Notes: generated by a model from the letters alone, not told the origin. Shown: positions 7,689 through 16,611, counted from the stretch's first letter. The stretch: 64,000 bases of DNA from JAWXCE01 sp034440495 (GCA_034440495.1 JAWXCE010000061.1:11645-75644); one strand, 5' to 3'. Translations and numbers: made by a program.

Positions 7689-10281
7689 TGACGATCCTTT
7701 GCGGCACCACAATAACCTTTTTCACCGGCCGCCCCTCGATGGCGCGAATGACGCTGTCGAGCTTCAGCGCTGCGGCTTCTGTATCCTCACGCGACGCACC
7801 GCGCGCAATTACCAATTCATCCCGGCGTTTTCCATTCACTTGTACGGCGATTGTCACAGTGTCGTCAACGAGCAAAGCAGGGTCGGCGTCCGGCCAGGGC
7901 GCGTTTGCCAGCAAAGTGTTGTGCCCGAGCCGCAACCAGCATTCTTCACCCAAATGCGGCATGAATGGGTTGACGATGTGCGAGAAGATTTCTGCCGCCT
8001 CGCGAATCGCAAATTTCATGCTGTCATCGTTCGATTTTTGCAGCGCAGGAGCGAAAGCATTGGCAAACTCATACGATGCCGCAATGGCGCGATTAAAACC
8101 AAGCCCTTCGATGCTTTTGGCGACCTTATCAAGCGCGCGGTGCGCGGCGCGGCGCAGCTCCATCGCATCGGCGCTGAATTCCGGCGGTTTTTTCGCATCC
8201 GGTTGCGCGCCTTTTTCCGCCGCGTCCTCAACAATGCGCCAGACGCGTTGGATAAAACGCCACGCCCCTTGCGCGCCATCGTCCGACCACAGCAGGTCGC
8301 GTTCGGGCGGTGAGTCCGACAACACAAACCAGCGCGCCGTATCGGCCCCGTAGTGCGCCTGAAAAACGGCGGGATCGACAACGTTCTTCTTAGATTTCGA
8401 CATTTTCTCGGGCGCGCCGATCTCCACCGGCGCTCCATCAATCGTCGTTACGCACCGCTCGCCTTCGCCGCCATTGTCGGCGAAACGGATGTCGTCGGGA
8501 GATAGCCATTTGCCGCCCGCGTCCTTATAGGTTTCGTGGATGACCATGCCTTGCGTGAACAGCCCGGCGAACGGTTCTGCAAGGTTCAGGTGTCCGCAAT
8601 CGCGCATCGCCCGCGTGAAAAAGCGCGAGTAGAGCAGGTGCAAAATCGCGTGCTCGACGCCGCCGATATATTGATCGACGGGGAGCCAGTAATCGCACGC
8701 CTCGGGGTCAACAGGGCGGTCGTCCTCGTGCGGCGAGCAGAATCGGGCGAAATACCACGAGCTATCAACGAAGGTGTCGCAGGTGTCGGTCTCGCGCTGG
8801 GCCGCGCCTTGGCAGCTTGGGCATTTCACGTGCTTCCAGGCCGGGTGGCGGTCGAGCGGGTTACCGGGCGCGTCAAACGTTACGTCGTCGGGCAGTGTGA
8901 CGGGCAAATCCGCCTCCGGCACGGGCACGACGCCGCATTCCGGGCAGCGGATCATTGGGATCGGGGCACCCCAATAACGCTGGCGGGAGACACCCCAATC
9001 GCGCAGGCGATAGTTGGTCTCGCGCTTGCCGATCTTTTTCTTTTCGAGGCGCTGGATGATTTCCTCTTTTGCCGCGTCCACGCTCATGCCGTCCAAAAAC
9101 ATCGAGTTCGCGATTCGTCCGTCGCCCGTGTAGGATTCATTCGCGATTTTAAAATTTGTGGCGTCCTTGTCCTGTGGGATGACGACGGGGCGGACCTTTA
9201 ATTTGTATTTATTGGCGAAGTCGAGGTCGCGTTGATCGTGCGCGGGGCAGCCAAAAACCGCGCCCGCGCCATATTCCATGAGCACAAAATTCGCTACATA
9301 AACCGGCAGCTTCGCGCCCGTGCGGAACGGATGCGCGGCCTTCACGCCGGTGTCGAAGCCCTTTTTCTCCGCCTTGTCGATCTCTTCCTGGCTCGTGCCC
9401 ATGCGCGCGCACTCGGCCAGAAAGTCCTTAAGTGCAGGGTTCTTCTTTGCCAGCACGAGCGCTAGCGGATGGCCGGGCGAGATAGCGAGAAAGCTCGCGC
9501 CGAAAATTGTGTCGGGCCGCGTTGTGTAGACTTCCAGTTCGCCTTTGCCGCCAGGCAGCGGTTCGCCGGACAGCTTGAAGCGCAGCCGGGCGCCCTCGGA
9601 TTTGCCGATCCAGTTGCGCTGCATAAGCCGCACCTTGTCCGGCCAGCGGTCGAGCGTGTCCAGCCCAGCAAGCAAATCCTCTGCGTAATCCGTGATGCGG
9701 AAGAACCATTGCTCCAGCTCGCGCTGCTCGACGAGCGCGCCAGAGCGCCAGCCGCGGCCGTCGATCACCTGCTCGTTGGCAAGTACGGTATTATCCACCG
9801 GATCCCAGTTCACCTTGCTCTTTTTGCGGTAAACGAGGCCCTTGGCGTAAAAATCTAGGAACAGCTTCTGCTGCTGTTTGTAATAACTTTCGTCGCAGGT
9901 CGCGAGTTCGCGGCTCCAGTCGAGCGATAGGCCAAGACCCTGCAACTGCGCGCGCATGGCGGCGATGTTCTCATATGTCCAACCCTTCGGGCTGACGCCA
10001 CGCTCCATCGACGCGTTCTCGGCGGGCAGGCCGAAAGCGTCCCAGCCCATGGGGTGCAGCACATTGAAGCCACGCGCGCGTTTGTAGCGCGCCACCACGT
10101 CGCCCATTGTATAGTTGCGCACGTGGCCCATATGGACGCGTCCGGACGGATACGGAAACATCTCCAGCACGTAGTATTTCGGCTTGGCGGGGTCGCGCCG
10201 CGTCTCGAAAGTTTCCTGCACGCGCCAGACCTGCTGCCAATGGCGTTCGCGGTCGGGAGCATTATAACGTTCTGCGGCCAT
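7675..10281 (-). CDS. leuS: Leucyl-tRNA synthetase
   Basis: An 868-aa class I aminoacyl-tRNA synthetase charging tRNA-Leu. The HIGH-type motif is HMGH at residues 50-53 within PYPSGRVHMGHVRNYTMGD; the KMSKS motif is present exactly (EKMSKSKKNVVDP). The CP1 editing domain with its TTRPDTIFGA segment and the GCPAHDQRD region is present, as is a zinc-ribbon-like CPECG...CPSC pair. The length is normal. First gene of a leuS-lptE-holA operon; yggS is transcribed divergently. Confidence 0.98.
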   Translation of the reverse strand: MAAERYNAPDRERHWQQVWRVQETFETRRDPAKPKYYVLEMFPYPSGRVHMGHVRNYTMGDVVARYKRARGFNVLHPMGWDAFGLPAENASMERGVSPKGWTYENIAAMRAQLQGLGLSLDWSRELATCDESYYKQQQKLFLDFYAKGLVYRKKSKVNWDPVDNTVLANEQVIDGRGWRSGALVEQRELEQWFFRITDYAEDLLAGLDTLDRWPDKVRLMQRNWIGKSEGARLRFKLSGEPLPGGKGELEVYTTRPDTIFGASFLAISPGHPLALVLAKKNPALKDFLAECARMGTSQEEIDKAEKKGFDTGVKAAHPFRTGAKLPVYVANFVLMEYGAGAVFGCPAHDQRDLDFANKYKLKVRPVVIPQDKDATNFKIANESYTGDGRIANSMFLDGMSVDAAKEEIIQRLEKKKIGKRETNYRLRDWGVSRQRYWGAPIPMIRCPECGVVPVPEADLPVTLPDDVTFDAPGNPLDRHPAWKHVKCPSCQGAAQRETDTCDTFVDSSWYFARFCSPHEDDRPVDPEACDYWLPVDQYIGGVEHAILHLLYSRFFTRAMRDCGHLNLAEPFAGLFTQGMVIHETYKDAGGKWLSPDDIRFADNGGEGERCVTTIDGAPVEIGAPEKMSKSKKNVVDPAVFQAHYGADTARWFVLSDSPPERDLLWSDDGAQGAWRFIQRVWRIVEDAAEKGAQPDAKKPPEFSADAMELRRAAHRALDKVAKSIEGLGFNRAIAASYEFANAFAPALQKSNDDSMKFAIREAAEIFSHIVNPFMPHLGEECWLRLGHNTLLANAPWPDADPALLVDDTVTIAVQVNGKRRDELVIARGASREDTEAAALKLDSVIRAIEGRPVKKVIVVPQRIVNVVA

Positions 10282-10301
10282 CGATTCATCCTAATGCGTC
10301 A

Positions 10302-10375
10302 ATGCCGGGCTTGACCCAACAATCCAAACCGGCAGACTGACAGTTTATAGATGCCTGGATCAAGTCCGAGCATGG
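10302..10375. repeat. Degenerate palindromic intergenic repeat
   Basis: ATGCCGGGCTTGACCC (10302-10317) and an imperfect inverted partner, TGGATCAAGTCCGAGCAT (10356-10373), are separated by about 38 bp. The arms resemble those of the near-perfect element at 18654-18739, so this looks like a decayed copy. It lies between leuS and yggS and covers an upstream in-frame ATG at 10351, which argues against that codon as the yggS start. Confidence 0.6.
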
Positions 10376-10440
10376 AAAACTTCGGCCTAATAGAGCGTCG
10401 AAACTTTGCAACGTCAAGAACGCGCCCGGAGATTTGCGGC

Positions 10441-11088
10441 ATGACCAACGGCTATGATGCGGTGCAGGCGCGGCTGGCCAGTGCGGGCGGCGCGGCGCGG
10501 TTGGTCGCGGTTTCAAAAACTTACGAGGCGGACGCAATCCTGCCGGTCATTGAGGCCGGGCAGCGTTTGTTTGGTGAGAACCGCGTGCAGGAGGCGATGC
10601 GCAAATGGCCGCCATTGCAAGAGCGCTTTCCGGATTTGGAGCTGCATCTGATCGGCCCGCTGCAATCGAACAAGGCGCGCGAGGCTGTCGAGCTGTTCGA
10701 TGTTATCCATACAGTGGATAGGCCCAAGATCGCCGAAGTTCTGGCGGCTGAGATGGCGCGGCAGGGTCGCGCGCCGCGCTTGCTGGTGCAGGTCAACACA
10801 GGAGCGGAGCCGCAGAAGGCGGGCGTGCTCCCCGCCGAGGCTGAGGCATTCGTGCGCCGATGCCAGGGTGAGCTTGGCTTGCGTATCGAGGGGCTGATGT
10901 GCATTCCGCCCGCCGAGGACGATTCTGAGCAGCATTTCCAGATGCTGGCGGATTTGAAAACGCGGCTTGGCTTGGGCGAACTCAGCATGGGCATGAGCGC
11001 AGATTTCGAGACCGCCATCGCGATGGGGGCAACTTATGTCCGGATCGGATCGGCGATTTTCGGCGCCCGCGCCACATCGGCGCAGTAA
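10441..11088 (+). CDS. yggS: YggS/PLPBP family pyridoxal phosphate-binding protein
   Basis: A 215-aa protein of the PLP homeostasis family (COG0325), a lone alanine-racemase-like TIM barrel without known catalysis. The PLP lysine lies in LVAVSKTYEADAI; other signatures are FGENRVQEAM, LHLIGPLQSNKA, and the C-terminal LSMGMSADFETAIAMGAT. The frame is open from 10351, but those 30 residues lie in a repeat element and are not family-like, so ATG 10441 is preferred. Divergent from leuS. Confidence 0.93.
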   Translation: MTNGYDAVQARLASAGGAARLVAVSKTYEADAILPVIEAGQRLFGENRVQEAMRKWPPLQERFPDLELHLIGPLQSNKAREAVELFDVIHTVDRPKIAEVLAAEMARQGRAPRLLVQVNTGAEPQKAGVLPAEAEAFVRRCQGELGLRIEGLMCIPPAEDDSEQHFQMLADLKTRLGLGELSMGMSADFETAIAMGATYVRIGSAIFGARATSAQ

Positions 11089-11167
11089 TCGGCCCACCCC
11101 ATGCGCAACAGCATTGCGCCGCACGGTTCGCCGCGATACGCGGGAGGCTGATATAAAGGGACATGCG

Positions 11168-11284
11168 ATGCGGAAAGCTTGGGCTTTTGTAGTGGGTGCG
11201 GCTGCCGGCGCTTTTTTAGGCGTGCTGCTCGGCTTTTTGGTCTATCCAATGGTTATGAACCAGGCGCCGACGCAACAGCGTTAA
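11168..11284 (+). CDS. Small single-span membrane protein, 38 aa
   Basis: The product is MRKAWAFVVGAAAGAFLGVL followed by LGFLVYPMVMNQAPTQQR. A basic N-terminus leads into one Gly/Ala-rich hydrophobic helix (about residues 6-31, with GxxxG-like spacings) and a short polar tail. RBS AAGGGA lies at 11156-11161, a good distance from the ATG. It is 79 bp after yggS on the same strand and ends 5 bp before the convergent ArsR gene. No family recognised; it could be an inner-membrane micropeptide. Confidence 0.6.
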   Translation: MRKAWAFVVGAAAGAFLGVLLGFLVYPMVMNQAPTQQR

Positions 11285-11289
11285 TTGCT

Positions 11290-11643
11290 CTAACACTGAT
11301 CCGGGCTATCCATTGGTGGCGCACACTCGCCAGAGCCTTTTTGCGCCGCCAGCACCGCGTCTAGCAAACCTGGAAACCTGCCGTTCAAATCCTCCCGCCG
11401 CAAGCTGTTCATGTAATAGATGCCCGCTTTGCGGGTGCGAATAATCCCTGCCTCACGCAATATACGGAAGTGATACGATTGCGTGGATTTCGCCAGGTCG
11501 AGGCCGCACGAGGCTTTGGAGCAAGCAAGCTCCGCCCCCCTTTCCAGACTCTCGACAATTTTCAACCGGATCGGGTCGCCAAGCGCATAAAGCACTCGCT
11601 CAAGGCGAATATCGGCGGCGTTTGGGTGGTTAAAACACATCAT
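11290..11643 (-). CDS. ArsR-family transcriptional regulator
   Basis: A 117-aa winged-helix repressor-type protein. Helices around LYALGDPIRLKIVESLERG and the recognition helix in STQSYHFRILREAGIIRTRK, followed by a wing (KAGIYYMNSLR), are typical. Cysteines at positions 3, 41 and 46 and near the C-terminus are visible, but no standard metal-binding CxC motif, so the inducer is unknown. It is divergent from an SDR gene with a perfect inverted repeat between them (11681-11699), which suggests it represses that gene and itself. The start could be either of two tandem ATGs (11643 or 11640). Confidence 0.88.
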   Translation of the reverse strand: MMCFNHPNAADIRLERVLYALGDPIRLKIVESLERGAELACSKASCGLDLAKSTQSYHFRILREAGIIRTRKAGIYYMNSLRREDLNGRFPGLLDAVLAAQKGSGECAPPMDSPDQC

Positions 11644-11680
11644 AGCGGGTAACGTGGCCTAAGCGGCGCAAAAATACAAC

Positions 11681-11699
11681 AGTTCAATGATCTTGAACT
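11681..11699. promoter_or_regulatory. Candidate ArsR operator
   Basis: AGTTCAA-TGATC-TTGAACT is a perfect inverted repeat with 7-bp arms and a 5-bp spacer in the 111-bp gap between the divergent ArsR and SDR genes. Its size and AT-rich symmetric form fit binding sites of dimeric ArsR-family regulators. It lies 38 bp from the regulator start and 56 bp from the SDR start, so one bound dimer could cover both promoters. Confidence 0.55.
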
Positions 11700-11754
11700 C
11701 TTCGAGTAGCGGAGGCATATGACGCCAATCTGAGTTAACAGAAGGAGAAACGTC

Positions 11755-12504
11755 ATGTCGCATCATCAGGAACTACAAGGAAAAGTCGCGCTAGTCACGG
11801 GCGGCAGCCGTGGCATTGGCGCAGCGATCGCGAAAAAGCTCGCGAGCGAAGGCGCAAAGGTCGCACTTAGCTATTCAGCTTCGCCAGACGCCGCTCACGC
11901 CGTTGTGGCGGAGATCAAATCCAACGGCGGCGATGCCGTCGCATTCCAGGCTAACGCCGCCGATAGCGCGCAGGTCGCCAAGCTCGTTAATGACGCCGCC
12001 GCTCATTTCGGCAGGCTCGACATTCTCGTCAACAACGCGGGCGTATTTGAGTTACTTCCCGTGACCGAGGTCACGGATGAGGTTTATAACAAGTCGTTTG
12101 ATATTAACGTCCGCGCCGTTTTCGCGGGCGTTCGTGAGGCCGCTAAACATCTCGGCGACGGTGGCCGCATCATCACGATTGGTTCGGTGAATGGTCAGCG
12201 CGTTCCGTTTAATGGCGGGGCGCTTTATGCCGCGACCAAGTTTGCCGTACAAGGCTTCACGCGCGGTTGGGCGCGTGAGTTCGGGCCAAAAGGCATTACG
12301 GTGAACGTGGTGCAGCCAGGCCCTATCGACACAGACATGAACCCGGCTTCTGGCGATTTCGCCCCGATGCTCATCCCCGGTCTCGCCATTCCCCGCTACG
12401 GAAAAACCCACGAAGTGGCCGATCTGGTCGCATTTCTAGCGGGGCCGAACTCAACCTACATCACCGGCGCCGCCATCAACGTGGACGGGGGCATGGAAGC
12501 TTAA
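11755..12504 (+). CDS. SDR family oxidoreductase (3-oxoacyl-ACP reductase-like)
   Basis: A 249-aa classical short-chain dehydrogenase/reductase. The cofactor loop is VTGGSRGIGAAIAKKLA, the NNAG motif is present (LDILVNNAGVF), and the catalytic Ser/Tyr/Lys are in IGSVNGQ...YAATKFAV. The C-terminus ITGAAINVDGG is typical of FabG-like enzymes; the basic loop suggests NADP(H). The substrate is unknown. A strong RBS (AGAAGGAGA) precedes the ATG. It is divergent from an ArsR regulator and probably controlled by it. Confidence 0.9.
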   Translation: MSHHQELQGKVALVTGGSRGIGAAIAKKLASEGAKVALSYSASPDAAHAVVAEIKSNGGDAVAFQANAADSAQVAKLVNDAAAHFGRLDILVNNAGVFELLPVTEVTDEVYNKSFDINVRAVFAGVREAAKHLGDGGRIITIGSVNGQRVPFNGGALYAATKFAVQGFTRGWAREFGPKGITVNVVQPGPIDTDMNPASGDFAPMLIPGLAIPRYGKTHEVADLVAFLAGPNSTYITGAAINVDGGMEA

Positions 12505-13124
12505 CGCAGGTCGAGGTCTGCAAGCCTCACAGCAAGCGACGGGTCGGCTTCGGGGGTAAGCAAATCTCCTGCCGCCTTGTCCTGAATTTTTTTGTAACCC
12601 TCGGGGCTGGGTTCCTTGAAAACCTCGGTCGTCAATGTCACCGCATCGACCACCCAGTATTCTTTGATCCCGTAATGCGCGTAGATCGCGGCCTTGCGCT
12701 TTTTGTCGTAACGCAAACTGGTGTCCGCCACCTCGATGATAAGCAGGGTGTTATCCGGCGCCAGATTGGCAAGCCCAGCGCTGCGCCAAAACAGAGTTAT
12801 ATCCGGTTCCAACACAACGCTGTCGCTAAACCGGTAAGTCGTCTCGGGTATCACAGAAATATTGTCCGGTTTTTGGGCATAAAGAAAATTAAGGAGAGCA
12901 AATTTAACAAGCTCGTGGCGATTGCCTTTTGCGGCCATGACAACGATTTCACCATCAACGAGTTCAACGCGGTCATCTTCTTTCAGGATTCCTGCTTTCA
13001 CCATCGCAAACAGGTCGTCAGCCGTGAAGGCGAGCCGGTCTAGTCCTTCAGCCGCGCGCGTGCTTCTGCGTTGACGCTCCGAAACTATCGGCTCGGGGAT
13101 CGCGGATTCCAAGTGTTGGTTCAT
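12501..13124 (-). CDS. Uma2 family (DUF820) nuclease-like protein, second copy
   Basis: A 207-aa Uma2 family protein with the PD-(D/E)XK-like core: DRVELVDGEIVVMAAKGNRH (N-terminal strands), LEPDITLFWR, LLIIEVADTSLRYDKKRKAA and YGIKEYWVVDAVT. It is clearly distinct in sequence from the first copy at 3110-3658, so not a recent duplicate. The stop codon overlaps the convergent SDR stop by 4 bp. Function unknown; members of this family are often scattered in multiple copies without fixed neighbours. Confidence 0.85.
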   Translation of the reverse strand: MNQHLESAIPEPIVSERQRRSTRAAEGLDRLAFTADDLFAMVKAGILKEDDRVELVDGEIVVMAAKGNRHELVKFALLNFLYAQKPDNISVIPETTYRFSDSVVLEPDITLFWRSAGLANLAPDNTLLIIEVADTSLRYDKKRKAAIYAHYGIKEYWVVDAVTLTTEVFKEPSPEGYKKIQDKAAGDLLTPEADPSLAVRLADLDLR

Positions 13125-13244
13125 ACTCTCAATATAACCGATATGTTGGCTTCGCTCAATGTCTGTGGACTTGGGATCGCATTGCTGGATTTACGCCGTA
13201 CATACCGCAAAACTCTTTTATTGATTCGCAATGAGGGGGCAGTT

Positions 13245-14006
13245 ATGGCGGCAGCGGCGTCAACGCAATACACGGTTGATCTTTGGTGGACAGATTTGAA
13301 CGATGTGGAGTTCGGGCTGTTTCGGCAATCGAGGCACCGGGCCAAGTCGCGCCAGTTCACCGCTGACAGTGACGTTATTGGGGAAATCAAGCAAAACGGC
13401 GAGCGCACCGGGTTACTCTCCTATCGCGAAAGCCTCTGGAAAGCGGAGAACCCTGCGGATAGGCGCCTGGTCATCAAGCTGTTTTCACCGTCAATGACAT
13501 GGCGGGGCACTCTGGACTTGCTCATAGGGCGCAGCTTGCAGCTTTCCTTCGGCGCTGGCGGATTTCCGGTCACGGCGTTCTCCGTGAACGTGTCGGGGCA
13601 CGAGCAGATTATCGACGTTGAGCGCTCCGCCCGCAAATGGCCGCTGGTGCCGGAGAAATTCTCGTTCTTCATTCTGGAAGGTAATGAGCCGAAGCTTTAC
13701 CGCTTGCGTCGCGACTGGATCGACATCGGCGGGGACTTCACGCTTTACGATCAGCGCGGCGAGCGCATTGGGCACCTGAACGGCCGCATTATCGATATCG
13801 GCGGGCGCTGGGATGTGGACATCGACAAGGCGCACGACAACCCGAAGCTCAACACTGTGCTGCAATTGTTCTGCGGTATGTTGCGCTATAACACCCGCGC
13901 GCGAAAGCATGTGGGCGCGTTAGTGGATCAGATGAAAAACGGAGCGGCACCCGCGCTCGACTCCCATGAGGTCGATCTTTATCTCAATCCGCGCCGCCCT
14001 CGTTGA
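13245..14006 (+). CDS. Conserved hypothetical protein, possibly tubby/LURP-like fold
   Basis: A 253-aa soluble protein without signal peptide or membrane segment. The C-terminal half is rich in beta-strand-like repeats (RRDWIDIGGDFTLYDQRGER, IGHLNGRIIDIGGRWDVDID) reminiscent of tubby-like/LURP-one-related folds; this is a weak impression, not an identification. The start at 13245 follows a G-rich stretch (GAGGGGGC); the frame is open to 13071 but that part is antisense to the Uma2 start region. Its 3' end overlaps the convergent L,D-transpeptidase gene by 28 bp. Confidence 0.7.
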   Translation: MAAAASTQYTVDLWWTDLNDVEFGLFRQSRHRAKSRQFTADSDVIGEIKQNGERTGLLSYRESLWKAENPADRRLVIKLFSPSMTWRGTLDLLIGRSLQLSFGAGGFPVTAFSVNVSGHEQIIDVERSARKWPLVPEKFSFFILEGNEPKLYRLRRDWIDIGGDFTLYDQRGERIGHLNGRIIDIGGRWDVDIDKAHDNPKLNTVLQLFCGMLRYNTRARKHVGALVDQMKNGAAPALDSHEVDLYLNPRRPR

Positions 14007-14563
14007 GAGACGGGGCCGATTTCGATTTCGGTTCCAGAATTGCATAGCGCAATTAGCTTGAGCAGATCGGGGCGCGAGAGAGCTATGCACCCCAATGTGG
14101 GCTTATAACCCGCCCTTGCCACATGTATAAAAATCGCGCTGCCGCGCATCTGTATGCGCTGCGTAATGTTATAATCGATTACGATGATTATGTCATAAAG
14201 GCTGTCGGCGCGCCAAAGCCGCTCGTGGCTGGCGGGATATGGCAGCCGGACATGGCGATTATAGTTGCGGTCGCCGGAAGCGTCGCACCAGCCGTCTGTT
14301 GAGCGAAGTGCGAAGATCGGAATTTGTGTTTTTGGACGCGAAAGCCGATCGGGGCGGTAATAGACACGCAAAAGCCTGAACCGGCCTGTGGGAGTAGCGC
14401 CATCGCCTTCAAATTTTGCAACGCTTACGCCGGTTCGGCCTAGCGCGCACTTTAGCCTTAACGGGCTGAACATTACGAAACCGGATGAAGCTCTGGGTGA
14501 TCTGGTAGATAGTGGTATCTGCATAAGCTGTCCAACGTTGGCGGCTATCGGGAAACCCGCCAT
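13979..14563 (-). CDS. L,D-transpeptidase (YkuD) family protein
   Basis: A 194-aa protein with a YkuD-type catalytic region: H147 in AIFIHVARAGYKPTLGCIAL and the nucleophile C159. Enzymes of this family cross-link peptidoglycan through 3-3 bonds or attach proteins to it. The upstream FEGDGATPTGRFRLLRVYY strand-turn is the usual start of the domain. The ATG at 14563 has a GAGG RBS; a TTG at 14578 is in frame but unsupported. No clear signal peptide is visible, which is odd for a periplasmic enzyme. Divergent from the CenR-like regulator. Confidence 0.85.
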   Translation of the reverse strand: MAGFPIAANVGQLMQIPLSTRSPRASSGFVMFSPLRLKCALGRTGVSVAKFEGDGATPTGRFRLLRVYYRPDRLSRPKTQIPIFALRSTDGWCDASGDRNYNRHVRLPYPASHERLWRADSLYDIIIVIDYNITQRIQMRGSAIFIHVARAGYKPTLGCIALSRPDLLKLIALCNSGTEIEIGPVSQRGRRGLR

Positions 14564-14629
14564 TGCCTCGATCCACAACGTTGCTTAAATCAGGCCGGTG
14601 AATATAACAAATTTTTGACGGAGCACCTC

Positions 14630-15316
14630 ATGAGCATGGCGCGAAAAATTCTCATCATCGATGACGATGACGATCTGCGCGGGTCGCTCGCCGAACAGCT
14701 CGCATTATATGATGAGTTCGAAGTTGCTACAGCTTCGACTGCGACCCAGGGTGTAGCGGCGGCGAAATCGGAAACCGTCGATATGGTGCTGCTAGACGTT
14801 GGGCTGCCCGATATGGACGGCCGCGAGGCGTGTAAACTGTTGCGTAAACAGGGGCTGAAGATTCCCATCATCATGCTGACCGGGCAATCGGCAGATTCGG
14901 ATCAAATTCTAGGGCTTGAGTCAGGCGCCAACGACTATATCACCAAGCCATTCAAATTCGCCGTGCTGCTGGCGCGCATCCGTGCGCAGTTGCGACAGCA
15001 CGAGCAGAGCGAGGACGCTGTTTTCGCCATTGGCGAGTTCAGCTTTAAGCCATCCTCAAAGCTTCTGATCGCGGAAAAGGGCGGCAAAGTCCGGCTTACC
15101 GAAAAAGAGACTTCGATCCTTAAGTATCTCTATCGCGCTGGGGAAAAAGTCGTATCTCGCGAAGTGCTTCTGCATGAAGTATGGGGGTATAACGCAGGCG
15201 TTACGACACATACGCTGGAGACCCACATTTACCGGCTGCGGCAGAAGATCGAGAAAGACCCGTCGAACGCCGCACTGCTTGTCACGGAAACCGGCGGCTA
15301 CAAACTTGTGCCCTAA
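14630..15316 (+). CDS. OmpR-family response regulator, CenR-like
   Basis: A 228-aa two-component response regulator. The receiver domain has the acidic cluster DDDDD (11-15), phospho-acceptor D56 in MVLLDVGLPDMDG and the conserved Lys in DYITKPFKF. The C-terminal winged helix includes LTEKETSILKYLYRAG, SREVLLHEVWGYN and THTLETHIYRLRQKIE. The short C-terminus ending TGGYKLVP and the neighbouring L,D-transpeptidase fit CenR, an essential envelope regulator in alphaproteobacteria; this identity is inferred. No histidine kinase lies nearby. GGAG RBS at 14620. Confidence 0.88.
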   Translation: MSMARKILIIDDDDDLRGSLAEQLALYDEFEVATASTATQGVAAAKSETVDMVLLDVGLPDMDGREACKLLRKQGLKIPIIMLTGQSADSDQILGLESGANDYITKPFKFAVLLARIRAQLRQHEQSEDAVFAIGEFSFKPSSKLLIAEKGGKVRLTEKETSILKYLYRAGEKVVSREVLLHEVWGYNAGVTTHTLETHIYRLRQKIEKDPSNAALLVTETGGYKLVP

Positions 15317-15429
15317 AACGCTTCGCTAGCAAATATGGAGTTGCCGCAGTGACCCGACTCATTGGACACTGCAATTGTGTGTTGCGTTCACCCTGTGCTG
15401 CGTAAGGAGTCACAGTTAGCGGAGCGTCC

Positions 15430-15909
15430 ATGTCGATCGATGCAAACTTTGAACTTTTAAGCCGTATTCCGATTTTTGCAGGCCTTGCGCAGCCGCAAAT
15501 TGCAGCAATTATCGTGAAAGCCAAGAAAACCTTCTTTGAAACAGGCGAAAAGCTGGTCGAAGCGGGAGCTACAGGCGACGCTGCTTATATTATCCTCTCA
15601 GGCAAAGCGACTAGCGAAGGCGCCGCAACCATCGGTCATGCAATCGAGACATTGCTTCCCGGCGCATTGGTTGGCGAGCTTGGTATGCTTGTCGAGATGA
15701 CATACACGACTACGGTAGTCGCGACAGAACGTATCCGCTGTCTTGCGATAACCCGCGAGGGTCTGTACCAGGTCATGCAGGCAGACCCGTCCATGGCGCG
15801 CCATTTCTCGGACAAGCTCATGCAGCGCCTGCTCGACCTGGCGGAAGAGCTCCGTGCGGTGGATGCACAGTTTGCCGAGATTGAAGCGTCATTCGCCACT
15901 GCTGGCTAA
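15430..15909 (+). CDS. Cyclic nucleotide-binding domain protein
   Basis: A 159-aa protein made almost entirely of one CRP-type cyclic nucleotide-binding domain: LSRIPIFAGLAQPQIAAI, then FFETGEKLVEAGATGDAAYI and a phosphate-cassette-like region at LPGALVGELGMLVEMTYTTT. The usual Arg of the cAMP site is replaced by Thr-rich sequence, so the ligand is uncertain. There is no DNA-binding domain; a C-terminal helix is present instead. It follows the response regulator by 113 bp on the same strand and may act as a signalling module. Confidence 0.82.
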   Translation: MSIDANFELLSRIPIFAGLAQPQIAAIIVKAKKTFFETGEKLVEAGATGDAAYIILSGKATSEGAATIGHAIETLLPGALVGELGMLVEMTYTTTVVATERIRCLAITREGLYQVMQADPSMARHFSDKLMQRLLDLAEELRAVDAQFAEIEASFATAG

Positions 15910-15911
15910 AC

Positions 15912-16457
15912 TTAGCGGAGGCGGAAGACGTGATTGTGCGCGGCATCGCCAGCGCCAATACGTTCGATTGCAGCGATCATACGTCCATCGCGTTTCAACG
16001 CCTCATCCGCCAGCTTGATAAGCAGGCGGTTCGGTTGGGCGGTGCCAGACGCCGCTCTTAGAGCGGCAGCGATATCGTCTTCCAGCATATCTGGGTTAAG
16101 CGCGCATTCGATAATGAAGGCGGCGGCGGTCGAGCGGCTGCGCCCCGCCCGGCAATTTATCAGCAGCGGCGCCTGCCTCGCCCACTCACGGGCAAAAGCA
16201 ATCAGTTGATCGACATGAGCGGCGTTGGGCAAAATCATCCCATCCTGAGGCGCCTCGATGTCGTTCATGATAAGCCGCAGATGCCTTGCGGGGTCTATAC
16301 CCCTGGGGGTTTTTAATTCGCTCATCATTTGCGCATTAATAAGTGAGACGAGATAGGTGCCGCTCGATAGAGCGACAGCGTCATCAAGGCCCGCGAATGA
16401 GCAAACATAGATTGCACCCGGTTTGCGCTGGTCTACATCTTGTTCGACCCCTCTCAT
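15912..16457 (-). CDS. Protein tyrosine phosphatase-like protein
   Basis: A 181-aa protein of the dual-specificity/tyrosine phosphatase superfamily. The CX5R active-site loop is C102-RAGRS-R108 in LLINCRAGRSRSTAAAFI, with Asn in place of the usual His before the Cys. A possible general acid is D66 in IMNDIEAP. Proteins of this type are conserved in Hyphomicrobiales but have no assigned substrate. It ends 2 bp from the convergent CNB-domain gene. Confidence 0.8.
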   Translation of the reverse strand: MRGVEQDVDQRKPGAIYVCSFAGLDDAVALSSGTYLVSLINAQMMSELKTPRGIDPARHLRLIMNDIEAPQDGMILPNAAHVDQLIAFAREWARQAPLLINCRAGRSRSTAAAFIIECALNPDMLEDDIAAALRAASGTAQPNRLLIKLADEALKRDGRMIAAIERIGAGDAAHNHVFRLR

Positions 16458-16611
16458 TCTAAAGCCTTAAGTCTTAATGGGTGCGCGCTCTGTGGCGTGT
16501 GACAGACAAATACTGCGGAAAGCGCAAAAGGTAAAAAGCAAATTTTAGCCGGCGAATGCGCACGCGCGGGATCGCTTCATTCTCTTACCCGCGATACCAC
16601 CAATGGCGTTA

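Noticed and set aside
8536..9201. 221-codon plus-strand frame within leuS
   Set aside because: Antisense shadow of leucyl-tRNA synthetase.
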